The notes beneath the pieces were generated by a model that was given only the letters and a program-made list of their open reading frames with translations, made no database searches and had not been told where the DNA came from. DNA of 64,000 bases from Allosphingosinicella sp042666435 (GTDB lineage Bacteria; Pseudomonadota; Alphaproteobacteria; Sphingomonadales; Sphingomonadaceae): NCBI RefSeq assembly GCF_042666435.1, contig NZ_JBHTDC010000002.1, positions 496,001-560,000 of the forward strand, given 5' to 3'. Shown here piece after piece: positions 9,466-18,028 of this stretch. The translations under genes and the position numbers were made by a program. Within the stretch, counting starts at the first letter, position 1, and every line of letters starts with the position of its first letter.

Positions 9466-10432
9466 GTCTGGAACTCCCTTCGATCTTCTCGATCTGCAGC
9501 GCGGCGCGCCCGTCCTGGTCCCCGATCCGCCCCAGCGCGACCGGCCGGCCGGCGACCAGCAGGGGCACCAGCGCCGGAACGCTGATCGGGATCACGTCTC
9601 CGGGCTTCAATTCGAGCAGTTCGGCGACCGACAGGTTGGGCCGGGCGAGCACGCTGCGCGCCTGCAGCCGGACTTCCGACAGAGCGGAGGCCAGGCGTTC
9701 GCGCCACTCCCGGCTGGCGATGCCGCCGTCGTCGTTCATATTGGCCGACAATTGCGCCTCCACCGCGCGCAGCGAGGCGACCGGATAGAGGATGTCGATG
9801 GTCGCCGCGCGGCCTTGCGACGGCGCGATGGTGAAGCGCGCCACCGCCACCTGTTCCTCGTCGCGCACCAGGCTGGCGAAGGCGGTGTTGGTCTCGCGCG
9901 AGTTGAGCCGCGGCTTCACCGGCAGGATTTCGGCCCAGACCTCGGCCAGGGTCGCGACCAGCGCCTCGGTCAGCCGTGCGAGCAGCCTGTCCTCGGTCGC
10001 CGTGAATTCCTTCGCCTTGCCGGGTGCCTGGGCGCCGCTGCCGCCGTAGAAGATGTCGACCAGCCGGCTGACGAAGGCCGGCTCGATCGCGATCAGCACG
10101 CCGCCCTTCAAGGGACGCAGGCTGTAGAGGCTGAGGCTCATGAATTCGGGCTGTTCCGCCCGCCAGCTTTCGAAGCGGCGGATGGCGACGACGTCGGCGG
10201 TGACCTTGGGCTTGGCGCGGGCGAAGGGCTCGATCAAGTCGCGCAGCTTGCGCGCCATCCTTTCTCCCATCCGCTCCAGCGCGGGCAGCGCCGCCATCGG
10301 CCGCAGCGACACGCTGCCAAGCGCGTGGGCCTTGGGAGTCGCCGAGCGCGGATCGTCGGCATTCTGCTCGCCGAGCTGAGTCATCAGCGCGTCGACCTCC
10401 TCGCCGGACAGAGAGGATGAAGTGTCGGTCAC
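9458..10432 (-). CDS. fliM: flagellar motor switch protein FliM
   Basis: 324 aa. The N-terminal CheY-P binding segment is present (LSGEEVDALM, residues 8-17), followed by the CheC-like middle domain and a C-terminal SpoA domain (LSVAELLELKPGDVIPI). The intact CheY motif implies chemotactic control of this motor, although no che genes lie in the window. It overlaps fliL by 4 nt. Confidence 0.94.
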   Translation of the reverse strand: MTDTSSSLSGEEVDALMTQLGEQNADDPRSATPKAHALGSVSLRPMAALPALERMGERMARKLRDLIEPFARAKPKVTADVVAIRRFESWRAEQPEFMSLSLYSLRPLKGGVLIAIEPAFVSRLVDIFYGGSGAQAPGKAKEFTATEDRLLARLTEALVATLAEVWAEILPVKPRLNSRETNTAFASLVRDEEQVAVARFTIAPSQGRAATIDILYPVASLRAVEAQLSANMNDDGGIASREWRERLASALSEVRLQARSVLARPNLSVAELLELKPGDVIPISVPALVPLLVAGRPVALGRIGDQDGRAALQIEKIEGSSRHE

Positions 10433-11004
10433 TGGACCACGAAGCTCGTGAAATAGATGTCGTCGATGCCGCCGAAGCCGGCGCGCGCCTTGAGCACGTC
10501 GTTGACCGACTTCCTGAGATCGCGCTTCAAGGCCAATTTGCCCTGCGCCGTGCTGATCGTCACCAGATCCTGCTGCGACAATGTCATCAGCATCGCCGAG
10601 CGGACGGCCATTTCGTGCTGCTTCACATTGGCGAGAACCCGCTCGTCATAGAAAGTCGAAACGCCGAGCCCGATCTGCACGAAGCCTTCGCCGTCGCGGA
10701 GGTTGACCGTGAAGCTTTCGCCGACGGGGTAATAAGTTGCCTGGAATTTGGAAGGATCGGGCGAGCCGTCGCCCAATGCCGACGCATATTTGGCGGCGAA
10801 GCTTTCATCGACGCCCTCGCGCAGGACGAGCTGCGGCAGGTCCGGATCGACCTGCGCGGACGGGCCGCCGAGATCGAATACGCCGGCATAGAGCGCGGCG
10901 CCGACACCGCCGCCGCCGCCGATCAGGGCCAGCACAGCGAGCAGCAGGATTTTCTTGCGCTTGCCCGGCTTCTTCGCCGACTTTTCGGTTTCCGTATCGC
11001 TCAT
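10429..11004 (-). CDS. fliL: flagellar basal body-associated protein FliL
   Basis: 191 aa. Basic cytoplasmic N-terminus (KSAKKPGKRKK), one membrane helix (ILLLAVLALIGGGGGVGAALYAG) and a periplasmic FliL domain with YYPVGESFTVNLRDGEGFVQIGLGVS. It associates with stator units around the MS ring. It sits between fliK (10-nt gap) and fliM (4-nt overlap). Confidence 0.92.
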   Translation of the reverse strand: MSDTETEKSAKKPGKRKKILLLAVLALIGGGGGVGAALYAGVFDLGGPSAQVDPDLPQLVLREGVDESFAAKYASALGDGSPDPSKFQATYYPVGESFTVNLRDGEGFVQIGLGVSTFYDERVLANVKQHEMAVRSAMLMTLSQQDLVTISTAQGKLALKRDLRKSVNDVLKARAGFGGIDDIYFTSFVVQ

Positions 11005-11014
11005 GTCATTATCC

Positions 11015-12523
11015 TCAGGCGTAGCGTTCGGAGAGAGTTGTGGACTGGGGCGGCGGATCGCCGGCTTCGGTGGCCCTTCCTCCGGCGGTCCTCACCCATG
11101 ACTGCGGTCTTTCCTCGCCCTGGCGACGCTGCTCGCCGGCGGCGGAATGGCTGTTGGCGCCGAGATCGACATGGGTCTCGGCGAGGCGGACGCCCTGCGC
11201 CCTGGCTTCGGCAACGAGGCGCGGCTGGGCGTCGGCGATGATCGCGCGGGCGGCTTCGGTCTCGGCGGTCAGCCGCAGCGATGCGCCGGCGGCGCCCTGG
11301 TTCAGTTCGACATGGAGCGAGCCCAGATGCTCGGGATTGAGCCGGAAGCGGAGGCTTCCCTCGGTGCCCGACGAGCGCGCGATGTCTCGCGCCAGCCGGT
11401 CGAGCCACTCGCCTTCATGGGCCAGGTCGAGATGCTGCTCGACCATCGCATCCTGGACCTCTCCGGGCTGTCCGGTTGCCGGCGCGGTAGCGGCGGGCGC
11501 GGCCTGCTCCGCCGGGGCCGGCTGAACCAGAGTGGAGAAAATGCCGAGGATGGAAGCGTTGGCCGGTGCCGGTGGAGCGGGGTGCGCCTCCGCCGGGACG
11601 GGATCGGCGGATGCCGGCGTCTCGGCGCCTGCGACCGGCGCGTCCTTCGGCTCGAGCGAAGGCGTTTTGGGCGACGCGGCCTCGATGGAACCGCGCGCCT
11701 TGCCCACGGCAGGCGCGGGCATGGCGAGCTTCGCGCCGGGCTGCTGGTCGGTAGCGGCGCCAGGCACGCGCGGGCTCACGGCGTCGGCCGACGCGGCGTC
11801 GGTCGACCCGGAGGCAATCGCGACGGGAGCCGAGGCTCCGCGCAGCGCCGCGCGGACCTGTGCAATCGGCAGGGCCTCGCGAGCCGGCTTCGGTGTCCGG
11901 GCGAGCGGATTGGCGGCGGCCGGCTGACCGACCGACGTTTCAGAAACCGGGGTCCCGGGCGCCGGGACGGACGCCGTTTCGGGCGATCGAATAGTCTGGG
12001 CAATCCCCGCCTCAGGCGACGCTATGGCCTCGGCGATCTCGGCCTGTGGCGTCACAGGGGCCGGCGCGGTGAACACGCCGTTCGATGCAACGGCCTGAGG
12101 CTGCGATGCCTCGGCGTTCGCTACCGTCGCCGGCGGCTGACCACCAGTGGCGGCGATCGTCGGCGGTGGCGAGGGCATCGGCGCCGTCGTCCACGAAGGT
12201 GCCAGCACCTCCGCTTGTCCGACCGTCAATCCGGCGCCCTCGTTGCTCAACGCGTCCTCCCCCGGGGCCTTTTCCGGCTCCCCGTCCCCTGATTTGGCGT
12301 CCAAAAGTTTATGAAAGGTTTTTATGGTTAAAGTTTCTTGCATTTCGGCATCCGCCGGCACCTCCAGCGGCGCTTTCCCGCCCTCTTCGAGGGTTAACGG
12401 CTGCGCCGCGCCTGCCATGATCTGAAGGAACATCTCGCCCGCGCCCGCCGGAGCGGCGCCGTCCACCGGGCCGATTTCCAGCGGATTGGCGGCAAGGCCG
12501 GTCTTGGGTCCGATAGCCATCAT
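11015..12523 (-). CDS. fliK: hook-length control protein FliK
   Basis: 502 aa. A long, low-complexity Ala/Pro/Glu-rich ruler region occupies about residues 90-360. It is followed by the conserved C-terminal Flg_hook domain (LRFRLNPEHLGSLHVELNQGAAGASLRLTAETEAARAI). FliK is a secreted ruler that triggers the FlhB specificity switch. ATGA overlap with fliJ. The repetitive region is responsible for many spurious opposite-strand reading frames. Confidence 0.9.
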   Translation of the reverse strand: MMAIGPKTGLAANPLEIGPVDGAAPAGAGEMFLQIMAGAAQPLTLEEGGKAPLEVPADAEMQETLTIKTFHKLLDAKSGDGEPEKAPGEDALSNEGAGLTVGQAEVLAPSWTTAPMPSPPPTIAATGGQPPATVANAEASQPQAVASNGVFTAPAPVTPQAEIAEAIASPEAGIAQTIRSPETASVPAPGTPVSETSVGQPAAANPLARTPKPAREALPIAQVRAALRGASAPVAIASGSTDAASADAVSPRVPGAATDQQPGAKLAMPAPAVGKARGSIEAASPKTPSLEPKDAPVAGAETPASADPVPAEAHPAPPAPANASILGIFSTLVQPAPAEQAAPAATAPATGQPGEVQDAMVEQHLDLAHEGEWLDRLARDIARSSGTEGSLRFRLNPEHLGSLHVELNQGAAGASLRLTAETEAARAIIADAQPRLVAEARAQGVRLAETHVDLGANSHSAAGEQRRQGEERPQSWVRTAGGRATEAGDPPPQSTTLSERYA

Positions 12524-12954
12524 GATTGCCCTTCTCCATCCGTGCCGAGCCGCGGGTGCCGCGCGCGATGGGCGGGTCTTTTCCGCTCCGCCGCGCGCCG
12601 CGCCGCGGACGCGGCCTTCTCTTCGAGCCGTTCGGCGCTTTCCTGGTCTCGTCGGGCCGCGATGCGAACGCCTTCGCGCGCCGCCACCTGCACCTTGGCG
12701 CCGGTGATCGTCCGGCCAAGTCCCTCGCGGGCGCGGTCGAGTCGCATCGCCAGCTCGCCGATGCTCGCCAGCGCGGCTCCGGACGCGTCGCCCCGCCCGG
12801 CGCCGAGCCCGTTGCGGATCAGCCGAAGCCGTTCCTCGCTGCTCTCAAGCGCCTTCAATTCCGCCGCCGCGCGGCTGGCCGCCGCGGCCGCGAGATCGTG
12901 CTGGACGCGCCGCACGCGGACGATTCGCGCGCGCTGGCGAAGATTGCCGCTCAT
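12520..12954 (-). CDS. fliJ: flagellar export protein FliJ
   Basis: 144 aa, almost entirely charged/alanine coiled coil (RIVRVRRVQHDLAAAAASRAAAELKALE ...). Sequence conservation in FliJ is low, so the call rests on size, coiled-coil character and position between fliI and fliK with 4-nt overlaps on both sides. It acts as the stalk of the FliI ATPase and engages FlhA. Confidence 0.85.
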   Translation of the reverse strand: MSGNLRQRARIVRVRRVQHDLAAAAASRAAAELKALESSEERLRLIRNGLGAGRGDASGAALASIGELAMRLDRAREGLGRTITGAKVQVAAREGVRIAARRDQESAERLEEKAASAARRAAERKRPAHRARHPRLGTDGEGQS

Positions 12955-14282
12955 GGTCCGAACGCCTCGATCAGGGCGGAGACGGAGGCGTCGAACGCGA
13001 TCCTTTCGCCGGCGGCCTGGCCGATGAAAGCGAGCAGGTCGCCGCGCCGCGCGATCGCGTCGTCGATCAAAGGATCGCCGCCGGCGGCATAAGCTCCCAT
13101 CAGGATGAGGTCGCGATTTTCCTCATAGGCCGACCAGATGCGTCGCAGCGCGGCCGCGGCCCTTGCATGTTCGGGGGTCACCACGTCGGCCATCACCCGG
13201 CTCAGCGAGCGGCCGATGTCGATCGCGGGATAGACGCCCTGCTCGGCCAGCGAGCGCGACAGGATGATATGGCCGTCGACGATCGCGCGCGCCGAATCGA
13301 CGATCGGGTCATCGGTGTCGTCGCCGTCGGCGAGCACCGTGTAGAGCGCGGTGATCGAGCCGCCGGTGCGGCTGTCGGCTCCAGCCCTCTCGACGAGGCG
13401 CGGGATGAGGCCGAGCGCGGAGGGCGGATAGCCCTTCACGGTCGGCGGCTCGCCGAGCGACAGGCCGATCTCGCGCTGCGCGTGGGCGACGCGGGTCAGG
13501 CTGTCGATCAGCAGCATCACCTTCAAGCCCTTGGCGCGGAAATATTCGGCGATGGCGGTGGCGCGCATCGCCGCGCGGAGCCTCAGCAGGGGCGCATGAT
13601 CGGCGGGCACGGCGACGACCACCGATTTCTGCCGCACGGCGCCGGGAAGCTTGGTGGCGAGAAAATCCGCGACTTCCCGGCTGCGCTCGCCGATCAGGCC
13701 GACGACCACGACATCGGCTTCGGCGCCGGCGATCATCTGGCCCATCAGCACCGATTTGCCGACGCCCGAGCCGGCGATGATGGCGACGCGCTGGCCGACG
13801 CCGGCGGTGAGCACGGCGTTGACGGCGCGGACGCCGATATCGAAGGATTGGGTCACCCGCGCGCGGTCCAGGGGATTGCCGGGGCGGCCGGCGAGCGGCC
13901 AGCGCTCGGTGACCGCGATCGGCCCCAGGCCGTCGAGCGGAGCGCCGAGCGCGTCAACGACGCGGCCGAGCAGGCCCGGCCCGACATCGGCCATGCCGCC
14001 GCCGCTGTCTGGCTCGACGCGCGCGCCGCTGGCATGGGCGGCGTCGCCGTCCAGCGCCATCAGCAAGGTCCGGTCGCCGCGAAAGCCGACGACTTCGGCG
14101 CGGGCGGCGCGCCCGTCCGAAGCGATCACCCTGGCGCCCGATCCGATCGGGCGGCCGAAGCCGGTCGCTTCGAGCATCAGCCCGTCATAAGCGACGAGCC
14201 GGCCGATTTGGCGCGGACGATCCTCGGACAGCTCGATGCCGCCGAGCATCGCCCGCGCCTGCTCCGCGATGGAACCCGTCAT
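12951..14282 (-). CDS. fliI: flagellum-specific export ATPase FliI
   Basis: 443 aa. F1-beta-like fold with Walker A GSGVGKS (171-177), followed by MIAGAEADVVVVGLIGERSREVADFL, Walker B region VMLLIDSLTRVAHAQREIGLSLGEPP and the GSITALYTVLADGDD.DDPIVDSARAIVDGHI segment typical of type III ATPases. It energises substrate release from chaperones. Overlaps fliH and fliJ by 4 nt each. Confidence 0.96.
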   Translation of the reverse strand: MTGSIAEQARAMLGGIELSEDRPRQIGRLVAYDGLMLEATGFGRPIGSGARVIASDGRAARAEVVGFRGDRTLLMALDGDAAHASGARVEPDSGGGMADVGPGLLGRVVDALGAPLDGLGPIAVTERWPLAGRPGNPLDRARVTQSFDIGVRAVNAVLTAGVGQRVAIIAGSGVGKSVLMGQMIAGAEADVVVVGLIGERSREVADFLATKLPGAVRQKSVVVAVPADHAPLLRLRAAMRATAIAEYFRAKGLKVMLLIDSLTRVAHAQREIGLSLGEPPTVKGYPPSALGLIPRLVERAGADSRTGGSITALYTVLADGDDTDDPIVDSARAIVDGHIILSRSLAEQGVYPAIDIGRSLSRVMADVVTPEHARAAAALRRIWSAYEENRDLILMGAYAAGGDPLIDDAIARRGDLLAFIGQAAGERIAFDASVSALIEAFGP

Positions 14283-14908
14283 GAATCCGACCCGAAGGAG
14301 TCGAGCGCGGCGCGCAGCCGTTCGAGGCGGACCGCGGGCCCGTCCTCGATCCAGCCGTCGCCGGTGTCGAGGATGATCGAGCCGCGCTGGAGCGCCGGAT
14401 CGCCGATCACCGGCACCGGAATGCGCGCGGCGTCGAGCAGGGAAACGTCGTCGGGATGGACCCTGAGCCTGGACGGCTCGACATCCTCGCCGATGAGCGC
14501 GGCCGCGACCTCGGCCCGTTGCTGGAGGAGCCCGCGGTCGATCTCCACCTCTCCGACAATCTGCCGGACCAGCCTCTCGACCGTCTCGGCGAGCAAGGCG
14601 GCCAGCGCCCCGGTAGGCTCGGGGCGAAGCGTTTCGAGCCGCTCGGCCAGCCGCGCGATGGCGTCGCGCTCGGCGGCGAGCTCCATCTCGACCGTGTGCC
14701 GTCCGGCGTCGAAGCCTTGCGCGAAGCTGTCGGCGTGGAGCGCCGCCGCATCCCGTTCCGGAGACTCATCCCCGCCGCCGTCATTCGCCGGCCGCGAGGG
14801 TTCCGCCGTGGAGCCCCAGGGCGTGAAGATCGGAAGGTCGCGGTCGATGGCGAAGCTGCCGACGCTGGCCGCCGAGCCCGCATATTCGCGGGGCCAAAGG
14901 TTAGACAT
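14279..14908 (-). CDS. fliH: flagellar assembly protein FliH
   Basis: 209 aa. A disordered N-terminus is followed by a helical region and a C-terminal V-ATPase-E-like domain (AEVAAALIGEDVEPSRLRVHPDDVSLLD..). FliH holds FliI at the C-ring and negatively regulates it. It overlaps fliG by 8 nt and fliI by 4 nt. Identity relies partly on position, as FliH sequences diverge. Confidence 0.88.
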   Translation of the reverse strand: MSNLWPREYAGSAASVGSFAIDRDLPIFTPWGSTAEPSRPANDGGGDESPERDAAALHADSFAQGFDAGRHTVEMELAAERDAIARLAERLETLRPEPTGALAALLAETVERLVRQIVGEVEIDRGLLQQRAEVAAALIGEDVEPSRLRVHPDDVSLLDAARIPVPVIGDPALQRGSIILDTGDGWIEDGPAVRLERLRAALDSFGSDS

Positions 14909-15938
14909 AATCGTCCCCCCGGCCGGCGAGCATCAAGGTTCCGGCGTCGGCCAGGCGGCGGGCGATGGCCAGCATCTCGCGCTGCGCGTCCAGCACCTCG
15001 GTGAGGCGCATCGGCCCCCTTTCCGCGATCTCGTCCTGGACGGACTGGGCGGCGCGGCTCGACATGCAGGCATACATCCTGTCGCGCAAAGTCTCGTTGG
15101 CGCCCTTGAGAGCGACGACCAATATCTCGTTCTCGACGTTGCGCAGCAGGATGCCGAGATTCTTCTCGTCCAGCTCCAGCAGATTGTCGAAGATGAACAT
15201 CTCCTCCTCGATCGTCTGGGCGAGGCGCTTGTCGACCTTGGCCAGCGACTTGATGATCCGCTGGTCGGCGCCGGGGCGCGTATTGTTCATGATCTTCGCT
15301 GCCTCGCTGGCGCCGCCGCGCGGCGCGGCAGGCGGCGGCGAGGCGCGGCCGACCTCGCGGACGAGGATGCGCTCGAGTTCTTCCAGCGCTTCGGCGGTCA
15401 CCGATTCGAGCGTCGCGACGCGATAGATGACGTCCGACTGCATGTCGGCCGGAAGCAATTGCAGCACGTCGGCCGCGATCGGCGCATCGAGATGGGCGAG
15501 CACGAGAGCGGCGATCTGCGGATGCTCGATCGCGACCAGGCTGGCGATCGTCTTGGCGTCCATCCAGCGCAATGCGTCGAGCGCGCGGCTGCGGGTCGGC
15601 GGCGTGATCCGCGCCAGCACCGTCTCGGCGCGTTCGGCGCCCAGCGCATGCTGCATCACCGCCCGGATGCGCGGCGTCGCGCCGAAGCCGATCGTGGTCC
15701 GCGCCTTGGCCTTGCTGAGGAACAGGTCGAAGACGCTTTCCACCTGGTCCTCGCTGACGTCGGCGACGCCGAACATCGCGCTGCCCAGATGCTGGACATC
15801 ATTGGGATCGAGCCGGCTCAATATATCCGCCGCTTCCTCGTCGCCGAGCAGCATCAGCAGGATGGCGGCGGCTTCGCTCCCCTTAGGCTCGCTGACCGCG
15901 GCTTCGGGGGTCGGGATTTCCGGATCGGCCTCAGCCAT
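14901..15938 (-). CDS. fliG: flagellar motor switch protein FliG
   Basis: 345 aa. N-terminal FliF-binding domain (AAAILLMLLGDEEAADILSRLDPNDVQHLG), middle domain with the EHPQ motif (IEHPQIAALVLAHL) and C-terminal torque domain (MFIFDNLLELDEKNLGILLRNVENEILVVALKGA) with the charged helix that contacts MotA. It overlaps the end of fliF by 8 nt; the start codon sits at the end of a run of seven A residues. Confidence 0.96.
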   Translation of the reverse strand: MAEADPEIPTPEAAVSEPKGSEAAAILLMLLGDEEAADILSRLDPNDVQHLGSAMFGVADVSEDQVESVFDLFLSKAKARTTIGFGATPRIRAVMQHALGAERAETVLARITPPTRSRALDALRWMDAKTIASLVAIEHPQIAALVLAHLDAPIAADVLQLLPADMQSDVIYRVATLESVTAEALEELERILVREVGRASPPPAAPRGGASEAAKIMNNTRPGADQRIIKSLAKVDKRLAQTIEEEMFIFDNLLELDEKNLGILLRNVENEILVVALKGANETLRDRMYACMSSRAAQSVQDEIAERGPMRLTEVLDAQREMLAIARRLADAGTLMLAGRGDDYV

Positions 15939-17661
15939 TTTTTTCTGTTCCCGTCTGGGTGTCGGCGCGGATCAGGTCGCGGACGACGAGCGCCGCTCGC
16001 GCCGGATCCTGGCGGACGAAGTTGCGGATAAGGGCGGCGCGGGCCTCGTAGGTCGGGGCCATTTCGATCATGCCGAGCGTGACCATGCCCTCGGGATCGT
16101 CGCGCGCCTGGATGGCGAGGGCGGCGGCTATCTCTCCGCCCATCGCCTTCTTCCCGGCCTGGGCGGTCTCGGCCCGCCTGGAGAGGGCGGCGCCGCCCTT
16201 GCGCAGCAGCGGACGGCCGATGCCGAAGATGACGAGCGCGGCGAGAGCCAAGGCGGTGAGGTTGCGGGCGAGCATGGCCACCCAGCCGGCCTGCCACCAG
16301 GCCGCGCTTGCTTCCTCGACCGGAGCGAAGCTGCGGGCGCTGAGCGCGACGACGTCGCCGCGCGCCTGGTCGAAGCCGACCGCGCCCTTCACCAGGGCTT
16401 CCAGCGCGGCGAGATCCTCCTTGCTGCGCGGCCGTCCCCCTTCCGGATTCTTGAGCGCGACGGCGACCGAGAGGCGCTTCACCTGCCCCGGCTGCTGACG
16501 GGTCACCGAGACCTCGCGCCCGACGGCGAAGCTGCGCGTGTAATTTTCGGTGCGCTTGGCGGTCTCGGCCATCGCGGTCGCGCCGGCGGTGTCGGCGGCG
16601 TCGGCGGCGATCTCCTCGCCGGGCGCGGCGGCGACCGTCGCGGCGGCCGGCGCCTCATTGGAAAGCGCGCCGGGAATGCCTTGCGCCGCGGGCTCGGGAA
16701 CGGCCGCCGTCCAGGCGCCTTCCTCGGCCTTCAGCGCCGATTCCTCCTTGGGGAAGCCCTCCCGCGTGGCGTGGGTCTCCGTGAAATCGACATCGGCATG
16801 GACTTCGGCAGTGAAATTGCCTTCGCCGACGATGGGCGTGAGAAGCGTGGTCAGCGCCTCGCGGTAGCGTTCCTCGATCCGGCTCTGCACCGCGATCTGC
16901 TTGTTGGACGCATCGGCGAGGCCGTCGCCGCCGGCGCTGGAGAGGAGCCGCCCATTCTGGTCGACCACCGAGACGCCGTCGGGCGCGAGGCCGGGCACCG
17001 AGGACGCGACGAGATGGACGATGGCCTGGACCTGGGCGTCGCTCAAGGCACGGCCCGAGGCGAGGCGCAGCATCACCGAAGCGGCGGGCTCCGAACGATC
17101 ACGGAGGAACACGCTCTGGGCCTCGACGGCGAGGTGGACGCGCGCGCTCTGCACTGCGTCGATCGCCTCGATGGTGCGGGCGAGGTCGAGCTCGCGGGCG
17201 CCGCGCAGGCGCTGCCCCTCGACCGCGCGGCTGGCGCCGAGCGGCAAATTGCTGAGGAGGGCGTCGCCATCGGGCGCGCTCTTGGGAAGGCCCTGCGAGG
17301 CGAGCAGCATCCTGGCCTGGTGATAATCGGTCTCGGACACCGACAGGGCGCCGGTCTCGCGATCGATCGTGTAGGCCATGCCGGCGGACTGGAGCGCTTG
17401 CGCGACCGCAGCCTTGTCCTCGTCGGGCAGGCCGTGGAAGAGGTCCCGCGCCGGAGGCGCGCTGAACGCCATCCACAGCATCGCGGCGATGCCGAGCACG
17501 GCGACCAGCATGATCGCCGGCAGCGCCTTGGCCACCGCCGGCTGGGCGGCGAGCCCCTTCAATTGCAGGACGGTCCCGCCAAGACCTCCGCTCCGCGAGG
17601 GAGCGTAGGACCGGGTGGGGGTGGCGACGATATCCGTCGGGGATGCGGCGATTTCGCTCAT
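15931..17661 (-). CDS. fliF: flagellar MS-ring protein FliF
   Basis: 576 aa. First membrane helix around 49-66, YscJ-like ring-building motifs (MAYTIDRETGALSVSETDYHQARMLLASQGLPKS..), FliF C-terminal domain, second membrane helix near residue 460, and a cytoplasmic tail ending in the FliG-binding segment (RAALIRNFVRQDPARAALVVRDLI). It forms the base of the motor. It starts 1 nt after the fliE stop. Confidence 0.96.
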   Translation of the reverse strand: MSEIAASPTDIVATPTRSYAPSRSGGLGGTVLQLKGLAAQPAVAKALPAIMLVAVLGIAAMLWMAFSAPPARDLFHGLPDEDKAAVAQALQSAGMAYTIDRETGALSVSETDYHQARMLLASQGLPKSAPDGDALLSNLPLGASRAVEGQRLRGARELDLARTIEAIDAVQSARVHLAVEAQSVFLRDRSEPAASVMLRLASGRALSDAQVQAIVHLVASSVPGLAPDGVSVVDQNGRLLSSAGGDGLADASNKQIAVQSRIEERYREALTTLLTPIVGEGNFTAEVHADVDFTETHATREGFPKEESALKAEEGAWTAAVPEPAAQGIPGALSNEAPAAATVAAAPGEEIAADAADTAGATAMAETAKRTENYTRSFAVGREVSVTRQQPGQVKRLSVAVALKNPEGGRPRSKEDLAALEALVKGAVGFDQARGDVVALSARSFAPVEEASAAWWQAGWVAMLARNLTALALAALVIFGIGRPLLRKGGAALSRRAETAQAGKKAMGGEIAAALAIQARDDPEGMVTLGMIEMAPTYEARAALIRNFVRQDPARAALVVRDLIRADTQTGTEKNG

Positions 17662-17662
17662 G

Positions 17663-18016
17663 TCAGACCGGCATGCTCATGATGTCCTTGTAGGCGGCCA
17701 GGAGCTTGTTCCTGACCTGCATCGTCGCCTCGAAACCGATCGAGGCGTGCTGGCGGGCCAGCATCACCGCCGCGATGTCGGTGGTCTCGCCGCGCTCATA
17801 GGCTTCGGTGACGGCGGAGGATTTCGACTGGAGCGCGTTGACCTCGGCCAGCGCGCTCTGCATCGCATCGCCGAAGCCGCCGGGCTTGGTCTCACCGGCC
17901 CCGGCGATGCCGGCGCCGCCCGCCGCGCCGGCTCCCGCCGCGCGCTGGAGGGCTTCATTCTGTTCGAGAATGGCCGAGCGCATGGCGAGCAGCCGGCTGC
18001 TGTCGATCGATGTCAT
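17663..18016 (-). CDS. fliE: MS ring-rod junction protein FliE
   Basis: 117 aa with the FliE C-terminal signature (AVMLARQHASIGFEATMQVRNKLLAAYKDIMSMPV). The N-terminal half is Gly/Ala rich. It joins the MS ring to the proximal rod. Only 12 nt separate it from the upstream activator gene, so they share a transcript. Confidence 0.93.
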   Translation of the reverse strand: MTSIDSSRLLAMRSAILEQNEALQRAAGAGAAGGAGIAGAGETKPGGFGDAMQSALAEVNALQSKSSAVTEAYERGETTDIAAVMLARQHASIGFEATMQVRNKLLAAYKDIMSMPV

Positions 18017-18028
18017 GGCGAATTCCCT

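Noticed and set aside
13167..16031. Very long plus-strand open frame opposite fliI-fliH-fliG
   Set aside because: High-GC antisense shadow, Arg/Gly/Asp rich, with no family similarity; the minus-strand genes are certain.
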